Below are positions 1-13,600 of a DNA stretch of 64,000 nucleotides, in pieces (positions within the stretch are counted from its first letter, which is position 1; each line of letters opens with the position of its first letter). Source of the DNA: Paratrimastix pyriformis. Taxonomy: Eukaryota > Preaxostyla > Paratrimastigidae. The stretch is taken from positions 615,501 to 679,500 of the forward strand of contig JAPMOS010000012.1 in assembly GCA_027972325.1 (NCBI GenBank), written 5' to 3'. Position numbers and translations under genes: made by a program. Below the pieces are notes generated by a model. That model saw only the letters and a program-made list of their open reading frames with translations, searched no databases and was not told where the DNA came from.

Positions 1-533
1 CCCTCCCTGTCCACCCCCCCCCCCCCCCCCCCCCCCCGCGCTCTTTTCCCTCTTCTCTATGAGGGTGCGGGGCACGGCGCTGCGGCCTTGGGTGTGCCCG
101 CCCGTTGCCCCGCCCTCTTCGGAACTGGCCCAAGATGCCCATTGGATGGGAGACCCCAGCCAAGATGCCCGGCCCATGGATGGGAGACCCCAGGACATGA
201 GCGGAGGCCGATGGGGTCCGGGTCCATCCTCGTGGTGGTCTGTGTTCGGACACAGCGAGGAGGGGAAGGGAGAAGGGAGGGGAGAAGGGAAGGGCGGAGC
301 AGGAAAGCGGGCGCACGGATCCCGGGGCAGCCCCGGCCGTCCGGTGGGGGAGGCGGTGTGCCGGGGCCGCCACAGGGGGGGCAGCGCCTGGGGTGCGCCG
401 GGAAGGGATCTGCTGGGCTGGGCTGGGCTGGGGCGGGGCCAGGGCCCAGCAGGCATGCGGCATTCGGCCCCCGCCGGCAGCCGGCAGCCAGCAGAAGCCC
501 GAGCAGGGTGCGGAGGGGGAAGCCCCTAGGGCC
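1..533. other. Intergenic stretch with simple repeats, no gene seen
   Basis: This is the region downstream of RPF2. It holds a C run near 17-37, a pair of near-identical segments around 130-190 (each with AAGATGCCC and GATGGGAGACCCC), a GGGAAGGGAGAAG purine tract near 263-295 and a GGGCT repeat near 415-435. Open frames across it have no protein character and look accidental. It may contain the 3' UTR of RPF2 or the edge of a gene lying outside the window. Confidence 0.5.
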
Positions 534-2425
534 TCACTCGTCCTCCTCGGCGTCGCCATCCTCCTCCTCCTCGTCGTCGTCGCCCTCGGCCTCCTCGCCC
601 TCGCCCTCGGGGTGGGCCAGGGTGATGCCCTCGGCGATGATCTCGTCCACATCGTCGTCGTCGTCGTCGTCCTCCTCGCCCTCGCCCTCACCGTCCTCCT
701 CGCCCTCGGGCCCGCTCTCCTCCTCCTCGGCCTCCTCGCCGCTGGGGGCCTCCTCGCCCTCGCCCTCGCGCTCCATCGGGGCCGGGCCCTCCTCGCCCTC
801 GGCGGCCTCCTCGCCCTCGGCGGGGGCGGCCCCTGCGGGGGCCTTGACGTTGCGGAGGGCCTTGGACATCTTGACGTGGGTCTTGAGCTCGTCCAGGTCC
901 TGGCGGCCCACGTGGACCCGGCCCAGCTCCTCGCCCAGCAGGCCGCGGCTGAGGTTCTTCTTGATGTCGGCGTCCTTGGCCTGGGCACGGGCCATCGCAG
1001 CCATCGCACAAGCCCCCCGACCCGACCGACACACGACACCGATGAGACGAGGAGGCACGCATCCAAGAAAGGGACCCGAGGCCCCGTGACGCCCAAACAA
1101 CCGGCATGAGGCATATGATATGGGGCATCAGGGGGCATGAGGCATATGGGGCATCAGGGGGCATGAGGCATATGATATGGGGCATCAGGGGCATGAGGCA
1201 TATGATATGGGGCATCAGGGGGCATGGGGGGGCGGACCTTGGGCTTCTTGGTGTGCATGGCCAGCTTGGTGAGGGCCGGGTCGGCGAACTGGTGCCGGCG
1301 CACCTCGAAGTCGATCGAGGGCCCCATCTCCTTCAGCTCCACCTTCATGCCCGTCGAGCCCTGTGGCCCGAGTGCAGGCGGAGGGAGGGAGGGAGGGAGG
1401 GGAGGGAGGGAGGGAAGGGAGGGAGGGAGTCAGCCACGGGAGGGACGTCCTGTCCGGTGTTGGGCTGCCTGTCGATGTGCGACCTGTGGTGGGACATGGG
1501 AGTGGGGGGGGCAGGACGGACCACAGGGGTTGGTATGGAGGGGGCCGCCCCCTCGGCCGGGGCTGCCTGGTCAGGGGCGGGGGCGGCGGCGCCGGTGGCG
1601 CGCTTCATCTGGATGGTGTAGTGGCGGAAAAGAACCTTCTTGGGGGAGACCGCCGTCACCATGATGACGTGGTCCAGCCCGGAGATGTTCACCGCCGGCA
1701 CCTGCGCCGCCCGGAAGAAGTCTGTCCGGGGGGAGCCCAGTCGTGAGTATCACCCCGGGGGGATGAGGCGGCAAGGCGCAGACCAAGGAAAAGGTTCTTC
1801 AGGACGCCAAGAACCTCGTCCGTCTCGAAAAGGTCGCCCTGAAAAACGAAGCAGGGCTTGGAGCCGGGAGCGTGCGGAGGGGTCTGCGCATCAAAGTGGC
1901 AATGCAATGAGGTCAGAGTGAACGAGTCAATGAGGCGGATTCCAGACATCGAAGCAGCAAATGGGAACATATCCTGTTATGCCCAGCTCAATCATGTGGA
2001 GGAGCTGATACGCGAAGAAGCGCGCGAACACAATGGAGTGGGGGCGCTTTTTTTGGTGATACCCAAAAGCCATCAGGGAGCAGTCGTTCTTCTTTGCGAA
2101 GAACTCGAGGGACTCACGACCGGCAACGTCGAATGGAAGGACGTTGTTGTGCCGTGAGAAACGGATGACATGGGGAGACTTCAGATAGTTGATGTCCTTC
2201 AGAAGCTCTGTGATAATCTCGCTTGTCTTGGCGCCTTTAATGATCATAGCCTGTTTGTAGGTCTCCACCAACTTGGGGAGACGAGTTTCGAGCGCCCTTC
2301 GACCACGCTTAGTCCTAAAAGTGAGGTGTTCAGTTGGAGAAAGAAGTGTCCCCGTCAATTGCAGACTTAGACTGGCGGAGCTGCGCGCTCAATTCGTTCA
2401 CAACAGAATCAGTGGCCGTCTCCAT
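534..2425 (-). CDS. RPF2: RPF2, Brix-domain ribosome production factor
   Basis: RPF2 works with RRS1 to bring the 5S RNP into pre-60S ribosomes in the nucleolus. Five introns separate six coding exons. The first, 2367-2425, begins METATDSVVNEL and is joined across a 52-base intron (2315-2366, donor GTCTGC) to TKRGRRALETRLPKLVE. Further family signatures are LEFFAKKNDCSLMAFG, KKRPHSIVFARFF, MIELGITGY, KPCFVFQGDLFE, DHVIMVTAVSPKKVLFRHY, ELKEMGPSIDFEVRR and GRVHVGRQDLDELKTHVKM. An alternative start at 2358 lacks the leader. The region from about 870 to 534 adds a long Asp/Glu-rich tail of roughly 110 residues that animal and yeast RPF2 do not have. The intron near 1105-1225 carries a GGGGCATCAGGGGCATGAGG tandem repeat. 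Identity is secure; the tail could instead be partly an unrecognised intron. Confidence 0.9.
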
Positions 2426-2498
2426 GAAAAAAAAAGAAGGAAACCCTTCCTGGCCTGGTTGACCGCGGAGTGCAAAACTCTTCTCTTTTCCGCACGAG
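2426..2498. promoter_or_regulatory. Divergent promoter of RPF2 and LST8
   Basis: Only 73 bases separate the two start codons. The interval is AT-richer than the gene bodies and begins with an A run just outside the RPF2 start. No TATA box is evident. It must hold both core promoters and both 5' leaders unless transcription starts inside the opposite gene. Confidence 0.6.
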
Positions 2499-4200
2499 AT
2501 GGCTTTGATTGCCACCTCAGGCTATGATCACACAATCCGCTTTTGGGAACCAACCAACGGGATTTGCTACCGTTCTTTCCAATACATGGATTCGGTTCGT
2601 TGTGCCACACTCACAATCATTTAATTCCGCTTCCTCCTTGACCGGCAGCACGTGAACCGCCTCGAAATCACCCCTGATAAACGGTACATTGCCGCTGCTG
2701 GGAATCCTCGAATTTCTTTCTTCGATTTGACCTCGAGCGGCCAGCATGCGGTCAGCTTCTTTGTCTCTATGTCGCCCTTTCCCTGACCCCTCCGACCCCG
2801 TAGATTTCAAATTATGACGGGCACACTAATAACGTTGTTGAAATTGGCTTCCAGCGCGAACAGCGTTGGTTTTTTTCGGGCTCCGAAGATGGCCTGGTCA
2901 AGGTGTGGGATTTTCGGTCTGTCGCACCGCCCGGGCGGCCTTCCCCTCACCAGCCGATTTTCAGGGAAAAGCAGGCTAAGCGGGCCTACAAGTCATCAGA
3001 CCCCGTGACGGCCGTCGTCCTACACCCCTCGCAGGTCGGCGTCGTTCGCGCGCCCACAGCGGTTTTCATCCCTGCCACTATCCCCCTCCCACAACCCACA
3101 CCCTGCCTGCAGATGGAGCTGATCGCCGGCTACCAAAATGGCGCGATCCGCATCTGGGACCTCAACTCGGCAGACAGCTGCGTCTTCGAAACGGTCCGCA
3201 CGCCCGCCCGCTCGCCACCCCCGGGGCGGTGCGTGATCCACACATGTGCGGTGCGGTCGTCCTGTGGCCGCTTGGTCGGCCCTTCACCTTGCGTTTGCGG
3301 CTGTGGCTGGGCTGGTGGGCTGCGTGGGCCCGCACAGACGCCCATGCCCAACGTGGCCGTGCGGAGCCTGACCGTCTCGCGGGACGGGAGCATGCTCATC
3401 GCGGCCACCTCCAAGGGCCGCTGCTTCGTCTACAACCTGGTCCGCCACCCAAGGCCAGGCCCCAGGCCCCAACCACCCCGGGCCGGCTTCCTCGTTGCCA
3501 ATGAACCGGCTGCCTCCTTGTTTCGCGCTCATCCTCATCCTCATCCTCATCCTCATCCTCCTCATGCTCATCCTCATGCTCACCCTGCCCACTGTCGGCC
3601 TCATCCTCATCCTCATGCCGGACAGTCGACGGCCCGGTCGGACGTGCCCTCGCCCAGCCGACTCGAGCTGCAGCACAGTTTCCCCGCCCACGACACGTAC
3701 ATCCTCAAGTGCCTCCTCTCCCCCAACGGAAGGTCGGCCGCCCCTCCCCCACCCCGCCGGGCTTTGGTCGGGCACTGACAGGTGGATGAGGGGGGTGAGG
3801 GGGGTGCGGGGATCTTTGGGTTCCGCTGCCCTCCACATCATCGGCGCGCTGGTGGCTCGGGGCTGTCGGGGGTGGGGTGGGGGGCAGGCTGCTGGCGACC
3901 TGCTCGGCGGACCACACGGTGAAGATCTGGAACGCAAACGACTTCGCCCTGGAGAAGACTCTCATGGCCCACACCCAGTGGGTCTGGGACTGCGTCTTCA
4001 CCATCGACTCGGCCTACCTGGTCACCGGTCCGCTCTGCGCCCCGCCCCGTCCCGCTCTGCCCCTCTGCCCTGGACGGCTCCCCCCCCCCGGGGAATAGCG
4101 ACCCCCATCATCCCATCATCTCATCGTCCATTTTTCTTCGTCCGCCTGGGTGGGCGGTGGCGGTGGTGGTGGTGGTGGTGGTGGCGGCGGCGGCTGTGGC

Positions 4201-4234
<34 letters not shown>

Positions 4235-4615
4235 GTGGTGGTGGTGGTGGTGTGTGTGTCTGTGTGTGTGTGTGTGGGGGTGGGCACAGCCTCGTCGGAT
4301 CGCAAGGCCATGCTGTGGGAGCTGGGCTCGGCTCGGCCCGTCAAGACATACACGGGCCACCACAAGCCGGTCGTCTGCGTGGCCATGAACGACACCAGCG
4401 TGCCCCCGGCCCCCGGGCCGACGCCCTTCCCCCAGGCCGAGCAGGGACCCCGGTCGGCCATGCCCCAGCAGCAGGCCCAGCCGCCACCGCCCACCTCGAG
4501 CGTGGCCCCGGCCCCGGTCCGGCCCACCCGCCACACCATGACCGCGGCCCCCGCCCCCTACATGCAGCAGCCCCAGCCCCAAGCCCAGCCCCAAGCCCAG
4601 CCCCAGGGGTCATAG
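2499..4615 (+). CDS. LST8: LST8, seven-blade WD40 subunit of TOR complexes
   Basis: LST8 (GbetaL) binds and stabilises the TOR kinase domain in TORC1 and TORC2. Eight exons were placed: 2499-2594, 2649-2750, 2804-3034, 3113-3193, 3338-3439, 3626-3732, 3888-4027 and 4290-4615. The joined frame reads [108 protein letters not shown] and [14 protein letters not shown], matching LST8 blade by blade. Several introns are phase 0, and the donors are GTTCG, GTCAG, GTCGG and GTCCG. The last intron (4028-4289) is a GGT/GGC/GTGT satellite. The protein ends with a Pro/Gln-rich tail of about 65 residues beyond the usual LST8 end, closing with PQGS and TAG at 4613. Confidence 0.95.
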
Positions 4616-4976
4616 CCTTCCCAACCGCAGATGCTGCATCAGCAGTCCCAGTGCCCAATGAACCCCCCCCCCCCCCCCCATCCCCTTGGTTTCTGGTGCC
4701 GATCCTCGTCGGCGACAGCTTGTTGGATAGGTCAAGATGTATGTTTGTGCGGCGGTGGTGTTTGTGCGGGTTGCGTCCCACTCGGGCGACCCGAAAGAGC
4801 GCCTTCTCTGCTGTTCCAGTCTCCCTCGCCCCATGCAGCAGCCACTACGTCACAACACCATATCTGTACACGGGGCCCGCCTCCCAATGTGGGGGGTGGT
4901 TCCCCACCACTGCATCGCCACGCATCTGTACACCGGTTCTGTCTCCCCTCCCGTGGGCGCGTGCGGCAGGGGCTCC
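4616..4976. other. Convergent intergenic region LST8 / folD
   Basis: No gene is seen. A C run lies at about 4666-4679. Two related segments contain ATCTGTACAC (near 4861 and 4924), each followed by a pyrimidine stretch, and could be parts of a small dispersed repeat or 3'-end signals. Confidence 0.45.
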
Positions 4977-6219
4977 TTAGTGAAGGTCCTCGTCGGCGCG
5001 CGGGGATGAGCCCTGACATGCGGTGGGGCAGGTGTACTCGGGCTCGGGGCCGCGCTCCTCCGGGGGGACGGGGCCCTGCGCCTCGAAGAACCGCCGGGCG
5101 CTCTGGGCCGTGTTCCGCATCAGCATGGCCACCGTCATCGGGCCCACCCCTGGCAGCAGGGGAAAGGGGGGGAGAGACCGTAGGTCGGGTCCCAACGAAG
5201 GGAGGGTGGGGCGGCAGACCGCCAGGGACGGGGGTGATGACGCCGGCCCGCTTGGCGGCGGTCTCGAAGTCGACGTCGCCCACCATCTTGAGGCCCGTCT
5301 TCCGGGTCGGGTCCTTGACGAAGTTGATCCTGGGGGAAGGACAGAACACGAACGGATGGGCATGGGGGCTGAGGGCTGAGCAGACAGACCCCACGTCGAT
5401 GACAGCGGCCCCTTCTTTGATCCACTCGCCCTTGACCATCAGTGGCTGCCCCGTGGCGGCCACCACAACATCGGCAGTCCGCAACAGGGCGGCCAGGTTG
5501 GGGGTCTTCGAATGGGCCACCGTCACGGTGGCGTTGGCCCGTTGCAGCAGCTGCGCCATGGGGAGCCCCACTAAGACGACACCAACCGCAGGGGATCTGT
5601 GTGTGTGTCCTATCGGCAGTGCAGACCGGTCTGTGAACGCCCCACGACGACAGCGCTCTTCCCGGCCAGGGCAACGTTGGCCCGTTTCAGCAGCTCCATG
5701 CATCCGAGGGGGGTGCACGCTACAAACTTCGGCTGGCGCGAGGTGATGCACAGCTCGCCCAGGTTGAAGGGGTGGAACCTACCAGCAGATCATTGTCCCC
5801 CGGAACAGGCAGGTATCGCCAGACCCGTCCACATCCTTCTCGGCTGCGACCATGTCGAGGATCTGGTTCTGATTGATTTGCTTCGGAAGAGGGAGTTGCA
5901 CCAAGATCCCGTGACAATTCGGGTTGTTGTTGAGTTCGCCGACGAGCTCACCCAACTCACGCTGCGAGGTGAGCTCGGGTCGATGATAGAAAAATGAGTG
6001 AATTCCACAGGACTTGCATGCCTCCACTTTTTTCTTTACGTAAGATTGACTATCTCCACGGTCGCCCACAAGAATTGCCGCAAGGCCAGGTCTGCGCCCA
6101 TACTGCTTGAAAAGAGCATCAACATCTCTGCGAACATCGTTCATAACTTCTTTTGCGATCGAATTTCCGTCCAAGATTAGAGGGCCACCCGAGGACGCGA
6201 AGCGAGAGAGAGACTGCAT
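4977..6219 (-). CDS. folD: Methylene-THF dehydrogenase / methenyl-THF cyclohydrolase (FolD type)
   Basis: The enzyme interconverts 5,10-methylene-, methenyl- and 10-formyl-tetrahydrofolate using NAD(P). The exons give [19 protein letters not shown] (with the catalytic YxxxK Lys), [71 protein letters not shown] and [17 protein letters not shown]. Donors include GTCTGG and GTCTGC. There is no formate-THF ligase domain; the protein stops about 30 residues after the FolD fold, so this is the bifunctional and not the trifunctional (C1-THF synthase) form. The chosen start begins [13 protein letters not shown]. The frame is open further upstream to 6384, so a longer N-terminus is possible. The Ser/Arg start could be an organelle presequence, but it is too short to be sure. 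Confidence 0.92.
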
Positions 6220-6454
6220 CAACAAAACAAAATCCAATCTTCGGTCGAATGGCGGCTTTGTCCGGGTGGAGGATCGACTACCGGCAGCAGATCTGGTCAG
6301 CCGCCCTGGCGTTCGAACAGTGAGTAATGCATGCCTCAGCCATAAATCAAATAGAGAAAAAGGCACAAAAAAGGAAAACGGCACTTCGCAAAAAAAAAAA
6401 AGTTAAAAAAATGATGTTCGGAGTTGAAGCGGAAACTCTCCGGTCCGGACCCTT

Positions 6455-8042
6455 CTATCTGGGGGGGAGATTCGGATCGAATCCGTCTGATTCGGAGCCC
6501 TCTTCGTCGTACTCCTCCTCGCCCCCGGGGAGCGCCTCGGCAAGGCCTTCCACCGAGGGACCGTCGACGAATGCCGCGTCGGGATGAGGCGAGGGGATCG
6601 GGGAGCACCCAAACGGGAGGGCCGCGGCGGCGGCACGCTGGACGGGCCGCGGGGCCGAGGCTGTTGCGGTGGCCCCGCCCGATGGGGCGGGTAACAAATG
6701 ACGGTGGCGATGCCGATGGGTGTCCTCGCCAGCCGCACCCCGAGCCTGGGAGGTGACGTCCAGCGAACGGAACTTCTCCCGGTAGGACTCGCTCCGTGCT
6801 TGCGAGCGGGACTGCGAGGACGAGGAAAATCGGACGCCAGAAAGGAATTAGCCAGAGCACAGGTGGATGGAGAAGGTAACAGGAGAAGGCGCAGGTGGAC
6901 AGAGAAGGCAACAGGAGAAATAGGGGATGGGTCGAGGCCGACCTCGAGGCGATCCAACTCGTCGCGCTCGAGCTGCTTCAGGGGGAACGAGTCCCCACCC
7001 CCCAGGTCGCGAAGAGAAAAGTAGTACTCGACATACCTGGGTGGTGGCCCATGCCCAAGAACAGCCAGGGAGGTGAGAACGAGGTAAGTGGGGGGGGGGG
7101 GGGGGGGGGGGGGGGATGGAGGAGGAGGAGGAGGCAGACTCTTTGCTGGTGACGACGAGGTTGTAGTGGAGCAGGTCGAGGAAGGCCATCTCCATGCTGT
7201 TGATCTCGCGCACCGAGAAGAACGGGAAGGCCCGGCGGACGATGGCGATGTTCTGCAGGCCGTGGTCCTCCCAAATCTGCCGCGAGAATGAGGGAACCGT
7301 TGCGTGAGCGGCATGCGAGAGGGAACAGAAGAGACGGGATGCGCCGGCGGGGCGGGCGGGCGGGGACCTTGGAGGCCATCAGCAAGCTGATCACCACCAG
7401 GCGCCGCCAATTGATGGGATGCAGCACCACCTGCGCGTCGGTGATGAGCCGCTCCACGTAGATCAGGCAGATGATGCAGCATTGCGCGTTCATCTGCGGC
7501 CGGGTGTGCGGTGAGGAGAGCCGGAAAAGACGGACTGGAGCAGACGTTGAGCTGTTGGAGAATGTAGGTCATAAATATCTGCATATGCGAGATCTCAGGC
7601 ACGGGGAGTTGATTCATATCTTGGACATCCTGTGGCAGGGAGGAGAGGCGGCTCACATCGTTTCATCGGGGAACCCAGATGACAGACAAGTGTCTTCAAA
7701 TCCTCGCAAAAAATGGGAATAACTTTTGGGTTGGCCTTTGGGTGCTTGCACGAGTGCCGCAAAAGAGTGTGAATTTGGGTGCAGACGCTGAGAATCCGAT
7801 TATTCGGAGGACAAGAGGCAATTGAAATTGGCAGACCACTTGATGGTCTCCTCCATATCTGGCTCTGATGGAGTACTGCTCACTGGATAGAGTGCAGGGC
7901 TATTCGCAGAGGGGAACTTGCGGGCAACAACGGGTTTGGTAATGGTCCTTCGAAGGGCGCCGTATCGATCATCCGCGGCGGGTGCGGGGGGGACTTGGGG
8001 AGCATTTTGGGGAGCAGAGGGCTCGGAGGGTGGCTGTTGCAT
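6455..8042 (-). CDS. Cyclin Y family cyclin
   Basis: Cyclin Y activates PFTAIRE/Pho85-type CDKs (CDK14/16 in animals), typically at membranes. The joined exons give DMEETIKCVCTQIHTLLRHS, IPIFCEDLKTL, ISHMQIFMTYILQQLN, QCCIICLIYVERLITDAQ, LHPINWRRLVVISLLMASK, WEDHGLQNIAIVRRAF, EINSMEMAFLDLLHYNLVV, YVEYYFSLRDL and SFPLKQLERDELDRLE. That is the full cyclin-box order of cyclin Y, including the late E-x2-FL-LL-N motif. The short N-terminal region is Pro/Ala-rich and starts MQQPPSEPSAP. The C-terminus is Ala/Pro-rich, then acidic, ending DPNLPPR. Introns near the start are about 50-60 bases (donors GTCTGC and GTCTGT); a later one holds a 24-base G run (7091-7114). It diverges from VPS4. Confidence 0.88.
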
Positions 8043-8096
8043 CAGTCGAAGAAAAAAACAGAGAAGGAGGTGATAGGAGGTAGGACCGGGTCGTTT
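8043..8096. promoter_or_regulatory. 54-bp divergent promoter, cyclin Y and VPS4
   Basis: The start codons of two oppositely oriented genes lie 54 bases apart, the shortest such interval in the window. The sequence is purine-rich on the plus strand, with GAAGAAAAAAACAGAG and GGAGGTGATAGGAGGTAGGA. No TATA box is seen. Confidence 0.55.
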
Positions 8097-10161
<2,065 letters not shown>

Positions 10162-10616
10162 CCCCCACCCACCCGACCCGACCGACCCGCCGATGCTGGG
10201 CCTCCTTTCTGTTCCTGTTTCTGTTTCTGCCTCGCCTCCTTGCCTCCTCGTCTTTTTTTTTTTCGTTTTCCCCTTCGGGTTGGGCGCGTGGGGACGCTGC
10301 CCGCGTCCGCCCCGGCAGCCGTGGGCCGCTCGCTCCCCCCCTGCTGCCCACCCGCCCCCGTTTTGCAGCGGCTTTTGTGACCCGTTTGTGAGGACTCGCC
10401 AACAGGAAAGAGCCCCTCTGCCCTTCTCTTGGTCGCCCTGGGGGGTGGGGTGGGGTGGGGGGGGGGGGTGGCCCCGGGCAGCTCCAAGCCGCCCACTGGG
10501 CGCCCTCCCCGGACCCGCCGGGAAACATCTCCACCTGCTGTGACATCGCGGCTCGGTGGCATTGCCCAAAGTGCTGCTGCGCCGCGCGGGCGGGTGGCCG
10601 AGGAGCGGGTGGGCGG
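10162..10616. other. Convergent intergenic region VPS4 / kinesin
   Basis: This stretch lies between two stop codons facing each other. It contains a T run at about 10253-10262, C-rich blocks, and a G-rich block at about 10440-10470 able to form quadruplexes. No coding character is seen; it presumably carries both 3' UTRs. Confidence 0.5.
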
Positions 10617-13600
10617 TCAGGGGCGGGTGGCCGAGGAGCGGGTGGTGCGGGTGGAGGTCCGCCGGGTGGCCGGGGCCTCAACGCCCGCCGGCTGGTCGGC
10701 CCGGCTCTGCGAAAACAGCCGCCGCCTGCCCAGTGGACACAGGGGACGGAAAGGGGGGCGGTGAAACCCAGGGCACCATCGGATCGACCCCCCCCCCCCC
10801 CCCCCCCCCACGGGGGCAGCCTCAGCAGCAACGAGGAAAGGAAGGGCGCGCGGGCGGACTTGTGGGGGGCCTTGGGGCCCTCGGGGGCCGCGGAGGCCTC
10901 GGGGGCCGGGGCCGGGGCCGGGGCGGGGTGGGGCGGGGTGGCGGCCAGGGGCGAGCCGATCTCGACCAGGGTCTGGGCGAAGAGCATCCCCTTGGCCAGC
11001 TGCGAGCTGGCCCCGGCCCCCCCGGCACCCCCGGCCCCCCCAGCAACGGCGCTGCCCCCTGCGGGCGGGGCAGGGCCCAGCCGGGCGCCCGGGCCCGGGG
11101 GCGGGGTGCGCGGGGAGGCCTTCCGGCGGGCCTGCTCGCGGGCCTGGCGGCTGGCGGCCTCGATGGCGTCCTCGCGGGGCAGCAGCAGCGAGGGCGGCGA
11201 GCCCAGCAGACCCCCGGGGCCCGCCGCCGCCGCCAGGTGGGGCTGGGGCGAGGGGATCGGCGAGGCCAGCAGCGAGAGGGCAGCCGCGTGCCGCATGGCC
11301 GCCAGCCCCCCGGGGGGCGGGGGCGGCGGCGGCGGCGGAGGCAGGGCCGAGGGCGAGGCGGGTGGGGCCGGCATCCCCGGGGCGGCCGTTCGGCGGCTGG
11401 TGGGGGCGGGGGCGGGTGTGCTTGTGGCGGGGCCCTCGTGGCCGGCCTCCTCGAGGACGATCTCTGGAGGACCCCCACCCGACCCACCCCAATGCGGATC
11501 AGCGCCCCTGCCGCACAAGGGCGACCGGGACAGGAAGCGCAAGGCGACGAACAGAGGCAGAGGCAGAGGCAGAGGCAGACGAAGAAGACGAAGAAGACGA
11601 AGAAGACGAAGAAGACGAAGAAAGAGGAGGAGGAGGGAGCGACGGACGCCTGGCGGCGGTGCGTGTGGATCGGCGGCCCGATGTGCGGGCCACGGGCGGG
11701 GCGGGCGGGGCCGTTTTGGGGACGGCGGCAGCCCTCGTGGGTGCGGGCCGGGCGCGGGCCGGGGCCGGGGCGGGGCTGGTGGGGGTCAGGGTCAGGTCGA
11801 GGTCCCACATGCGCCGCTCGGCGTCCGCCCCGACGGGCTCGTCGGGCCGCGCGTCCGAGTCACGCTGGTGGCGGCCCCGCAGGGGACCGTGGGGCCGCTT
11901 CCGGGTAGAGCGCCCCAGGGAGGCCCCATCCTCTGCGCCCGAGGGGCCCTCGGGGTCGGTGGTGGGCGTGGCCGGCGGCTCCTCGGCGGCTGGGCTCGTC
12001 CGCTTGGTGGTGGTGGTGGTGGCGGCGGCGGCGGCCCGGGTGGAGCGGCGGGGCCGGTCGGCCTCGGCGGGGGCGCCGTGGCCGGGGGGGCGCCCGGGCC
12101 CGTGGGGGCGGGAGTGGCCGTCGCGGCCGAGGAGCGGGTGCTCCGCCGGGGGACGGGCGGAGGCCGCGCGGGGGGCGCCTGGGCCATGATCGAGTCGTCC
12201 TCCTCGCCCTCGCCCTCGTCCGCGGGGCCCGGGGCCTGGTCGGGGTCCCGGTCGCTGGGGCCGGCGCCGCCCTCGGCCTCCTCCCCGTCGCCGCGGGGGT
12301 GGGCCTTGGAGCGCCGCGCCCGCTTGGTGGCCGTGCTGGCCGTGCTGGCGGTGGTGGAGCGGCCGTGGTGCCTGGGGGGCGGGGGCTCCTCCTGGGCGGG
12401 CGCCTCGGCGAGGGCCATGGCGGCCGGTCCCTCGGCCCCGCTGCCATCCCCGCCCTCACCCGCGTCGCCTTCGTTCTCGGCGGAGGCGGAGGCGACTGCG
12501 TGGCGGTGGTGATGATGCCGGTGCCGGTCGCCGGCGTCCTGGCCGCCCTCCTCGCTGGGCTCCCGGGGGCCCTCCTCGGGGTCCTCGGGGCCCTCGTGGT
12601 CCGGGCCGCCCTCCTCCTGGCCCTCGTCGCCCTCGGTGCCGCTGGGCCCGTCGCCCGTGTGGCGGCGGGCGCGGCCCTTGCGTGAGGTGCGGGCCCAGAG
12701 GGCGCCCTTCTTGCGGCGGGCGGGGGCGGTGGTCGTCCGGGCCCGGGGCGGCTTGGCTGCCCCCAGAGGCGGCTTGGCAGCTGTCCCGGCCGCAGGGGCC
12801 GCAGGGGCCGGGGCCGCGGCGGTCGGCGGGGCGGTGGGGGCGACGCTCGCCGGGGGGGCGCCGGGGGTCTTGGGGGTCATGGGGGTCTTGGGGGTGCGCG
12901 GGGTCTTGGGCAGCCCGAACAGGGCCACCGCCCGCTCCATCCGGCGCCGCTCGCGCTCCTGCTCCTCGCCGTCCGCCCCGCTGCCCCCGGCCGGGACGGG
13001 GGCCGTGGCGGTGGCGGTGGCAGGGGCCGAGGGCCCGCCGGGCTGGGTGTACTGGGGGTGGCGGGGGCGGGCGTGCGGGGGGCGCTCGAAGAGGCGGCCT
13101 CGTCGCCGTCGCCGGCCGGGTGGGGACGCTGATCGGGGCGGGGCGGGCCCGGGGCGGCGGGGGCGGGGGCGTCTTCGCACGGGGAGCCGCCTGCGCCCGG
13201 GCAGCCGGCCCCAGGTGATCATGATGGACGATGCGGTGGTGAGGGTGTAGTGGGGTGCGAAGAAAAAAAGAAAGGGGGCGCTGGGGCTGGGGCTGGGGCT
13301 GGGGGGGGGGGGGGGGGGGCCGGCAGCGGACCTGGGCGCTGGTGGCCGGGGTGGCGGCGGCCGGCGCGGCCGGGCGCGGCGGGGGGCCCCCGGGGGGGGC
13401 CTGCTTGATGAGGCCCGTCAGGGCGTACATCTGGGCCAGCCGGCGCACGGCGCCCACGTCGGATGAGGTCGCCTTGTCGGGACCCTCGGCCTGCTCGGCC
13501 TGCTCGGCCTGCCCGTCCTTGTCCTTGTCCTTGTCCTTGTCCTTGTCCTTGTCCTTGTCCTTGTCCGTCATCACCACCTGACTCGCCTCCTCCTCGTCCT

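Noticed and set aside
2170-2370. RPF2 start at 2358 (MTGTLLSPTEHLTF)
   Set aside because: That frame reads through a 52-base intron with a GTCTGC donor. The spliced start at 2425 gives a leader joined to TKRGRR, as in relatives.
4150-4980. Poly-Gly, poly-Val and poly-His frames
   Set aside because: They come from a GGT/GGC/GTGT satellite in the last LST8 intron.
11792-13222. Long Pro/Arg-rich frame as a separate gene
   Set aside because: It overlaps the kinesin tail on the same strand, partly in its frame. GC-rich sequence keeps all frames open, and it has no separate start or promoter.
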